Assembly: GCA_023230485.1 (NCBI GenBank)
Contig: JALNXG010000076.1
Coordinates: 1 to 17,267 of the forward strand
Length of the DNA stretch: 17,267 bases
Reading direction: 5' to 3'
From: Melioribacteraceae bacterium
Lineage (GTDB): Bacteria > Bacteroidota > Ignavibacteria > Ignavibacteriales > Melioribacteraceae
In this document: positions 7,354 to 13,220 of the stretch, piece by piece
Layout: each line of letters begins with the position of its first letter
How positions within the stretch are numbered: position 1 is the first letter of the stretch
Program-made: the position numbers and the translations under genes
The notes under the pieces: model-generated
What the model saw: only the letters and a program-made list of their open reading frames with translations
What the model was told of the DNA's origin: nothing
Databases searched by the model: none

Positions 7354-7859
7354 AGAAATATTTGCCATCGATAGTATCAGGATTTGGAGCAGGTGTATTG
7401 CAGATTGTACCAATTTTAAAAGGATTGGCTTGTTGCTTAATTGTACCGGCAGCTGCTTATGCAGCCGTACTCCTTCATAAAAAATCAAATCATCCTACCA
7501 CGAAAATAGATTATAAAACTGGATTAGTAATTGGATTATTGACCGGTGTTTTTGCCGCTCTCTTTGGTTCGTCTTTCGAAATTATTATCACTTTTATTAC
7601 CAAGCAAAATGATGTAATGGGTTCATTTGGGCAAATTCAGCAAATGCTTTCTACCCTGCCAATTACTCCGGCATTAAGGCAGGAAGTTTTAGATATGATT
7701 GCCGGAGTGAATAACGATATTGCTATGTACGGATTTTCTACTCTTTATACTGTTTCAATTATTATGAATAATTTTATCGTCAATACAATATTTGGAATGG
7801 TAGGCGGATTAGTAGCTGTAAAAATTATTGACTCTAAAGAAAATAGGGATATGGAATAA
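7350..7859 (+). CDS. Multi-pass membrane protein of unknown function (possibly DUF4199-like)
   Basis: The protein has 169 residues and starts at a TTG that overlaps the preceding TGA as TTGA, a 4-nt overlap of the ATGA type. No in-frame ATG is nearby. About four membrane segments are seen: 5-20, 24-42, 57-83 and 131-158. There is a Gly-rich first helix, a Cys pair (C28, C29) and a polar loop at 84-128. It looks somewhat like DUF4199-type Bacteroidota membrane proteins, but I do not recognise it securely. Its position directly after DUF2085 suggests a joint membrane complex (inference). Confidence 0.7.
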   Translation: MKKYLPSIVSGFGAGVLQIVPILKGLACCLIVPAAAYAAVLLHKKSNHPTTKIDYKTGLVIGLLTGVFAALFGSSFEIIITFITKQNDVMGSFGQIQQMLSTLPITPALRQEVLDMIAGVNNDIAMYGFSTLYTVSIIMNNFIVNTIFGMVGGLVAVKIIDSKENRDME

Positions 7860-7860
7860 T

Positions 7861-8166
7861 ATGGTAACTGCACTAATTTTCTTTGCTCATATAATGTTCA
7901 TACTAGTAATTTTTACAAAAAATTGGCAAGATGAATCTCTTGCCAGTGGGTTAACAAATGCCGCTTTGATTATTGTATTATTTGCAGTAGGTTGGTCCAT
8001 TTCTACTACATTGATAAAACTTATATTTGAACCAAAAGGTTTAGGGATGCATTATGATTCCGATGCAATTGCCTTAACATTACTTGTAATTACAGAATTT
8101 TTCTTCTATAAAATGTATTATAAAGAGAAACCAAAAACTATTGAAGGCGGAAAGGAAAAGTTATAA
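7861..8166 (+). CDS. Small three-helix membrane protein, unknown
   Basis: I chose the ATG at 7861 (101 residues) rather than the in-frame TTG at 7828. The ATG follows the previous stop by one base, GGA lies at 7853-7855, and it begins directly with a membrane helix. Hydrophobic segments are at about 2-18, 28-52 and 69-85, with a Lys/Glu-rich tail (KEKPKTIEGGKEKL). There is no recognisable family. It is the last gene of the NHL/DUF2085 operon, and its 3' end overlaps the oppositely transcribed tonB-like gene by 29 bp. Confidence 0.65.
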   Translation: MVTALIFFAHIMFILVIFTKNWQDESLASGLTNAALIIVLFAVGWSISTTLIKLIFEPKGLGMHYDSDAIALTLLVITEFFFYKMYYKEKPKTIEGGKEKL

Positions 8167-8812
8167 TCACTGATTGCTCAATCTTTTTTGCATTATTCGG
8201 AAGTGGTTCAAATCTCCATTGACGCAATGAATTGATAGCGGCAGATTCTAATCTCGCATCTGCTTTTATCAATGGCATTATTCTTCCGATAGAACCATCA
8301 GGTAAAATAGTAAACTTAATTCTAACATCAATTTCTTTTGCAACACCCTCAGGATAAGCAGGAAGTGTGTAACTATAAATTCTTCTTATCCCTTTACCGC
8401 CGAAATCAATTTCAAAACCAAGACTACCCGCACCTGCACCATCAATCCCTTGACCTGATTGATTTACAAAATCCTCTAAATTCTTTTCATCGTTTGTTTT
8501 TTTATCTTTTTTATCATTTTTCTTTTCTTTGGCAAGACTTATATTATCGTTATCAGTATTTCTTGCTTCAGGGAGTTTAACGTCCTTTTCTTCTTTTTTT
8601 GTTTCTAATTCTTGTTTCTTTTCAGGGTTCGGTTCAAGATTATTTACAACTCTTCCTGCTCCTCCGCCGAAACCGCTTCCGAATCCAACTGTAACATATT
8701 CCTCTTCCGATTCGCCCGGATCAAAAGTAACGAAAAAGAATATTATCGCAATTATCAAATGGATAATTATCGAAACAAAGTATGAATTTCTTTGTGATTG
8801 TTCAGAGCTCAT
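8138..8812 (-). CDS. TonB-family energy transducer
   Basis: The protein has 224 residues. A short cytoplasmic N-terminus and a single membrane helix (about 11-29) carry S14 and H18, matching the Ser-x3-His pair that TonB uses to engage ExbB/ExbD. A periplasmic linker (30-145) is Gly-rich at 43-54, strongly charged with Lys/Glu at 60-112, and Gly-rich again at 120-143. The TonB C-terminal domain is at 148-224 (LPAYPEGVAKE, VRIKFTILPDGSIG, SLRQWRFEPLP). The linker lacks a long Pro repeat. It transmits the ExbBD motor's work to an outer-membrane partner. Its ATG shares one base with the exbD stop (TAATG). It is last in the six-gene operon, with no hairpin after it. Confidence 0.9.
   Translation of the reverse strand: MSSEQSQRNSYFVSIIIHLIIAIIFFFVTFDPGESEEEYVTVGFGSGFGGGAGRVVNNLEPNPEKKQELETKKEEKDVKLPEARNTDNDNISLAKEKKNDKKDKKTNDEKNLEDFVNQSGQGIDGAGAGSLGFEIDFGGKGIRRIYSYTLPAYPEGVAKEIDVRIKFTILPDGSIGRIMPLIKADARLESAAINSLRQWRFEPLPNNAKKIEQSVIITFPFRLQ
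8172..8189 (+). terminator. Weak candidate terminator of the NHL/DUF2085 operon
   Basis: GATT, loop GCTC, AATC (8172-8183) is directly followed by six T (8184-8189), starting 5 bp after the operon's last stop codon. The stem is only 4-5 AT-rich pairs and it lies inside the antisense tonB-like coding sequence, so it may be chance. Confidence 0.3.
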
Positions 8813-9216
8813 TAGTACGATTCTTTTTCGGTTTCAATTGTGAATTTATCAATACCAATACCTTTTGCCACGTCTATTATCTTTATTACGAACTCGATAC
8901 TGACAGTCTTATCCGCTCTAATGATAAGATTGGCTTCTGTAGTACTCTTCATTTGCATTTCTAATTTTCCGGGAAGAGTTAATATATTCACTTCTTCTGA
9001 ACCAAGATAAATTTTTTGAGCATCCGTTACACTTACTACTAATTTAGATGGAGCTGTTTGTTCATTATTCTTCGCTCCGGGAAGTTTAACTTTTACTCCC
9101 GTCTGTATCACAAATTGAGACGTTAGTAAAAAGAAAATAAGTAGCAGCATAACTATATCAGTTAATGAAGAGAAACTGAACATACTAAGTGGTTTATTTG
9201 ATGTTTGAAATTTCAT
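8812..9216 (-). CDS. exbD: ExbD/TolR-family motor subunit
   Basis: The protein has 134 residues with a single membrane helix at about 17-37 (SSLTDIVMLLLIFFLLTSQF). It contains the invariant Asp (D20) that is the proton-path residue of ExbD/TolR. A periplasmic domain of about 95 residues follows (LVVSVTDAQKIYLG, LIIRADKTVSIEFVIKIID). Typical family length is 130-145. The start is supported by GGTGAT a few bases upstream, and the gene lies 8 bp after the exbB stop. ExbD and TolR are not separable by sequence alone; the adjacent TonB-type gene favours ExbD. Confidence 0.92.
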   Translation of the reverse strand: MKFQTSNKPLSMFSFSSLTDIVMLLLIFFLLTSQFVIQTGVKVKLPGAKNNEQTAPSKLVVSVTDAQKIYLGSEEVNILTLPGKLEMQMKSTTEANLIIRADKTVSIEFVIKIIDVAKGIGIDKFTIETEKESY

Positions 9217-9224
9217 TTCATCAC

Positions 9225-9881
9225 CTATAAATCGATTTCAAGTTCTTCATCATCAACCTGAATATCTTTGCTTGAATCGTCAAGAACATCTAGAAAGTCA
9301 TTTGTGATTAATTCAATTTCAGAGACTAATTTGCCTATTTTCGTTAAAAAATAGTTATAAAACATTAATGCGGCAATACCGACAGCAAGTCCATAAGCAG
9401 TTGTAAGAAGAGCTTCCCAAATACCACCTGCCAAATCGCTTGGACTAGCAGCACCTGCTAAAGATTCTATTTTCATAAATGCTGAAATCATACCTGTAAC
9501 GGTACCAAGAAAACCTAACATGGGAGCTACACCTGCCACAGAAGCTAATATATTCAAACCTTTTTCGAGTTTGTTTACTTCTTGCTGTCCGGCACTTTCA
9601 ATCGCTTCTCTTACTCTCTGATGCCCGTATTTATATTTCTTAAGACCTCTTCTAATGATATTTGAGGCAAATGATTTTTCCTCCATACAATAACTTATTG
9701 CCCCTTGAATATCTTTTTTCTTTAACATCCCTCTTATCCTTACGAGGAAGGCAGGGACATTCACTTTTGATTTCCGTATAACAATAAATCGATCGATAAT
9801 TATAGCTACACCAATGATTGAACTAATCAGGATAGGATACATTACCCATCCACCCTTGACAAACATTTCGATTAAGTTCAT
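9225..9881 (-). CDS. exbB: MotA/TolQ/ExbB-family proton channel
   Basis: The protein has 218 residues with three membrane helices at about 15-35, 112-136 and 155-180, and a cytoplasmic domain between the first two. The family core is clear: VAPMLGFLGTVTGMI in TM2 and GIWEALLTTAYGLAVGIAALMFYNYF in TM3, the latter carrying the polar Thr residues of the proton path. The C-terminus is a very acidic tail (DVLDDSSKD...DDEELEIDL). AGGAGA directly upstream supports the start. It pairs with the next gene, exbD, and could equally be called TolQ-like. Confidence 0.93.
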   Translation of the reverse strand: MNLIEMFVKGGWVMYPILISSIIGVAIIIDRFIVIRKSKVNVPAFLVRIRGMLKKKDIQGAISYCMEEKSFASNIIRRGLKKYKYGHQRVREAIESAGQQEVNKLEKGLNILASVAGVAPMLGFLGTVTGMISAFMKIESLAGAASPSDLAGGIWEALLTTAYGLAVGIAALMFYNYFLTKIGKLVSEIELITNDFLDVLDDSSKDIQVDDEELEIDL

Positions 9882-9899
9882 ACTTCTCCTAATTTTTTA

Positions 9900-11624
9900 T
9901 TACTGTTTTGATAAAAATGTTTTTGCTTCATTTATAGATTTAAAATTTCCTACTCTTACACGATACCAATTTCCCCCTTTTTCAGGGATGTATGCTTCTA
10001 GTACAAATACATCTAATCCTGTTCGTTTTAATCTAGCAACTTCATCGATTGCCTTTGATTTATTTCGCCACGATGAAACTTGAACATTGTAATTCTGTCC
10101 ATCAAAGAAAATTAAATTTGCTACCTTTTTATCAACCACTTTATTATCAGATGGTTTCGAAGCAACATCTTTACTTTTTTCTGTTACTTTAGACGAAACT
10201 ACCGATTTATCCGCTTCATTTTTTTTCTCTGCTATTTTTTCCTCTGCAGTGTCGTTATTAAAACCATCGTTTTTTTTCGGTATCGCTGTTGCATCAATTT
10301 TAATTTCTACAGGGTCATCTAATTTTTGTTCTAATACGAGTTGCGAATTTCCTGAATCTATCATAAAAAGGAAATAATAACCACCAGCTGCGATAATAAT
10401 AACTGCTAATAGTAAACCAATTGCTGTTATAACTTTTTTATTAACAATAGGTTCCTTTTTAATTTGTACTTCACGTTTTTCTTCTTTTGTCTCTCTATCA
10501 TTTGCGAAAGTTGAGTTAAATTCCTTACTTATTCCTAAAAAAGGAGGAGTATCTTTTACATCATTATTGCCATTACTTTCATTCCTAAATTCATATTTAC
10601 CTTTCTTTCCATCGCGAGTTTGATATTTTTTATCCTCTTCAAATTGTTCATCCTCATCTACAGGTTCTTCTTCGAACTCATAATTTTTCTTAATTTTATT
10701 AATATCAGTTTCGCTTTGCTTAATTGTTTTAGCTAATTTTTCAAAAAGATCTTCTTTTTTATTTTCGGCAAAACTTTCTTTTTGATCAATTAATTTTTCT
10801 TCATCAATATATTCTATTTCGTTTTGTTCATTAGAATCATCATCTTCGACAGACACATCATTTAAAACAATTTCTTTTTTTAATTCATCACCCCAATCCC
10901 ACGCAATAGTTTCTTCTTTTTCATCTAATTCTGTTGGTTCTGGCGGGGAGTAATTACCTTCATCATCTCTTTCAGCAAGCATACTTTTTAGAATTTGATC
11001 AAACTCGTTTTCGTTTTCTTCTTTGTCATCATCTTTTTCTACTTTCATAAGTAAATCTGGATTTGACATTTCCGAATAGTCATTTAATAAATTTATTAAA
11101 TCTCTATCGGAATTACTTGCTTCAGTTTGATTACTATTGATATCCTCTTCTAATGTATAATTAAGAAAGGCAGAACTCTCGCCTCGATGAGAATTAATAT
11201 CATTAATATCATTTATAACTGCCTTTGATAAATATTCGCTAATTCTCTCGTTTAATGATTTTTTCAAGATGGTAAGCGAAGTATCTAATTCACCCCCCCA
11301 TTCATCAGCTTTTTTTAAAGGAATTAACGGTTTACCAACACCCAAACTAAAAGCAGTATCGTCTTCAACTTCATTTTTTGCTTTTGGGTTTTTAATCTCG
11401 AAAGTAACTTTAATCGGATTTTCTGAAATATTATCAATAAAGACTATAGAATTTTCTTTGTTTTCCATTTTAGAAAACTTACCGAAATTTTTTATCTCCA
11501 AAGATTGATTTTGGGATATACTTCCGGCAATTTTTTCTATAAGCAAATCTCCCGCAAGATAGCGTTCAGAAAAGGAGACACCAAGAAATTCTACTATTTT
11601 ATTATAAAATTCAGCTTTTGTCAT
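9900..11624 (-). CDS. Membrane protein joining an HU-type DNA-binding domain to a SPOR domain
   Basis: The protein has 574 residues. At 1-80 there is an HU/IHF-like fold: TKAEFYNKIVEFLGVS, LLIEKIAGSI, then SLEIKNFGKFS, matching the helix-helix-(I.GFG.F) layout. The usual arm motif RNPxTG is absent, replaced by ISENPIKVTFEIKNP. Residues 81-395 are a long, acidic, low-complexity and probably disordered stretch. One membrane helix lies at 398-421, then a charged periplasmic linker. A SPOR domain at about 511-574 (YNVQVSSWRNKSKA, WYRVRVGNFKS) is predicted to bind denuded glycan strands at division sites. The topology is cytoplasmic HU, periplasmic SPOR. HU-SPOR fusions are known in Bacteroidota and have been proposed to link nucleoid and cell wall. 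The gene lies 3 bp after the barrel gene and 18 bp before exbB. DNA binding is unproven. Confidence 0.88.
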   Translation of the reverse strand: MTKAEFYNKIVEFLGVSFSERYLAGDLLIEKIAGSISQNQSLEIKNFGKFSKMENKENSIVFIDNISENPIKVTFEIKNPKAKNEVEDDTAFSLGVGKPLIPLKKADEWGGELDTSLTILKKSLNERISEYLSKAVINDINDINSHRGESSAFLNYTLEEDINSNQTEASNSDRDLINLLNDYSEMSNPDLLMKVEKDDDKEENENEFDQILKSMLAERDDEGNYSPPEPTELDEKEETIAWDWGDELKKEIVLNDVSVEDDDSNEQNEIEYIDEEKLIDQKESFAENKKEDLFEKLAKTIKQSETDINKIKKNYEFEEEPVDEDEQFEEDKKYQTRDGKKGKYEFRNESNGNNDVKDTPPFLGISKEFNSTFANDRETKEEKREVQIKKEPIVNKKVITAIGLLLAVIIIAAGGYYFLFMIDSGNSQLVLEQKLDDPVEIKIDATAIPKKNDGFNNDTAEEKIAEKKNEADKSVVSSKVTEKSKDVASKPSDNKVVDKKVANLIFFDGQNYNVQVSSWRNKSKAIDEVARLKRTGLDVFVLEAYIPEKGGNWYRVRVGNFKSINEAKTFLSKQ

Positions 11625-11627
11625 TTA

Positions 11628-13220
11628 TTACCAACGAACAATTACGTTTAATGAGACACCGAGCGGCTGTTCTAAATAATTCTGCCAATAGTAATTATTA
11701 TTATCGAATAAATTATTTACTCTTGCAGATAACTGGATACTCTCAATCATATAATAATTAAACTGAATGCCAAAATTATGAAAATCTTTCATCCTTATTA
11801 TATTTAATTCTTCTGTATAGTAATCAGATAATAATTCATAATTAATCCCTGCAGAAAACATTTTGGAAAATTGATAATCGTATTTCAATTTCCCATTTAT
11901 TTTAGGTGAATAAGGGAGATATAATCCATTTTCATCCGTAGTTTTATTTATTTTTAAGTCGGCAGATAAAGTGCCCATTAATGGCGAATTTATCATACCG
12001 GAAAGCTCAAATGATAATTTATCAATACTATCTTTTGTTTTAATATCAAATTTCCCTGCATTAATAGAATTGGAAAAATAAGGGAAATTGTTATAACGAT
12101 TATAGGAGCTTTTAAGACTAATATCAATGAAGTCCTTTAATTGGAATCTCAATCCAGCAGTAAGTCCAAATTTATTTTTTCTAAAAACACCATTAATACC
12201 CAAAGGATCAAAATATCTATTCATAGATAAAAAATCTTTGATGGAGAAATAATCAGATTTACCGGATAATTCTGCAAATGCTAAAAAACCTTCAGCAAAT
12301 TCAAATCTTGCCAATCCATAAGGCAAAAAAGTAGCCCCATCAAAATTGGAATTAATTGTCAATCCTCCGGCGATTGAAAGCCGTGTACTAGGACTGAATT
12401 TTATTGCAGGAGTTAGACTAATATAAGAATCTGAATAGTTAATCAAATCATCATCATATTTTCTAATTTTATAATCGATATCTCCCCCGATTTGGAAATC
12501 GGCATATCTAAAAAAGATATCCCCTTTTCCATTCAATAATGTTTCGGAAATACCAAACTCATTAATTCCTGTGTTATCAATCGATAATTGAAAATCAAAA
12601 TTAAGATAATTTTGGAAACGATTTTTAAATTCAAAATTAATTGTTCCGTTAGTTGTCTTTCTTTCAGGATACAAATTACCAACAGCAAAAAATGAATAAG
12701 CATTTCTATAATATTTGCCGCCTATATTAATAATACTTCCTGGCAGGAATGAAGATTTAGTATCGAAGAATAAAGTATTATTTATTGCGGCTCCGGATTC
12801 ATCATATTTGCTATAAGGTGAATAATCAGTAATTCTACTGCCCCATACTTTCCCGGTTATTTTAAAATTTTGAATATTTGCAGCAGCAAAAAATTCACCA
12901 TCAGGAAGGACTACATTACCGCCCCCTAAACGAAGTCTGCCTGTAAAATAATCCGCCGGGAACTGATATTTATACTTATTGCTAAATCCACTTTCTAAAC
13001 TAAGCAGGGGCACTTCATCAGACGTAAATTTTGGAATAAAAAATTCATTATTAACAATTGGAAGAAGCTCAGCCTTGGATTTAGGAACGGATAGTATATC
13101 AACACTCCGCTTTCCAGTAATTACAAAATCTGGCAATTCTATGGTTTGATTTTGTTCATTCTGCGAATAAATCCGACTGAATGACACAGCGAATAATAAT
13201 ATAAGAACTAATTTTTTCAT
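11628..13220 (-). CDS. Plug-less TonB-dependent-receptor-like outer-membrane barrel
   Basis: The protein has 530 residues with a signal peptide at about 1-20 (ending IYSQ). A TonB-box/receptor-start-like segment lies at 27-38 (IELPDFVITGKR). A short Pro/Lys-containing linker leads to beta-strand-rich sequence from about 75 to the end, with receptor-like C-terminal signatures: ARVNNLFDNNNYYW, and the aromatic terminus VIVRW expected for BAM-dependent barrels. The space between box and barrel is too short for the usual 110-130-residue plug, and the total is shorter than typical receptors (about 650-900). Its ATG overlaps the TPR gene's TGA by 4 nt. It may be a TonB-engaged outer-membrane anchor or porin rather than a nutrient transporter (inference). 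It could also be a general porin with a chance TonB-box match. Confidence 0.75.
   Translation of the reverse strand: MKKLVLILLFAVSFSRIYSQNEQNQTIELPDFVITGKRSVDILSVPKSKAELLPIVNNEFFIPKFTSDEVPLLSLESGFSNKYKYQFPADYFTGRLRLGGGNVVLPDGEFFAAANIQNFKITGKVWGSRITDYSPYSKYDESGAAINNTLFFDTKSSFLPGSIINIGGKYYRNAYSFFAVGNLYPERKTTNGTINFEFKNRFQNYLNFDFQLSIDNTGINEFGISETLLNGKGDIFFRYADFQIGGDIDYKIRKYDDDLINYSDSYISLTPAIKFSPSTRLSIAGGLTINSNFDGATFLPYGLARFEFAEGFLAFAELSGKSDYFSIKDFLSMNRYFDPLGINGVFRKNKFGLTAGLRFQLKDFIDISLKSSYNRYNNFPYFSNSINAGKFDIKTKDSIDKLSFELSGMINSPLMGTLSADLKINKTTDENGLYLPYSPKINGKLKYDYQFSKMFSAGINYELLSDYYTEELNIIRMKDFHNFGIQFNYYMIESIQLSARVNNLFDNNNYYWQNYLEQPLGVSLNVIVRW

Noticed and set aside
7828..7860. TTG at 7828 as start of the last membrane protein of the + operon
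   Set aside because: It would overlap the previous gene by 32 bp and add 11 polar residues; the ATG at 7861 follows the previous stop by one base and has GGA upstream.
8338..8964. Several + strand open frames opposite tonB and exbD
   Set aside because: They are shadows of strongly conserved minus-strand genes and mostly low-complexity translations.
8138..9881. Calling the motor genes tolQ-tolR-tolA
   Set aside because: The transducer has a clear TonB-type C-terminal domain and Ser-x3-His helix, and no tolB or pal follows; ExbB-ExbD-TonB is the better label although functional overlap is possible.
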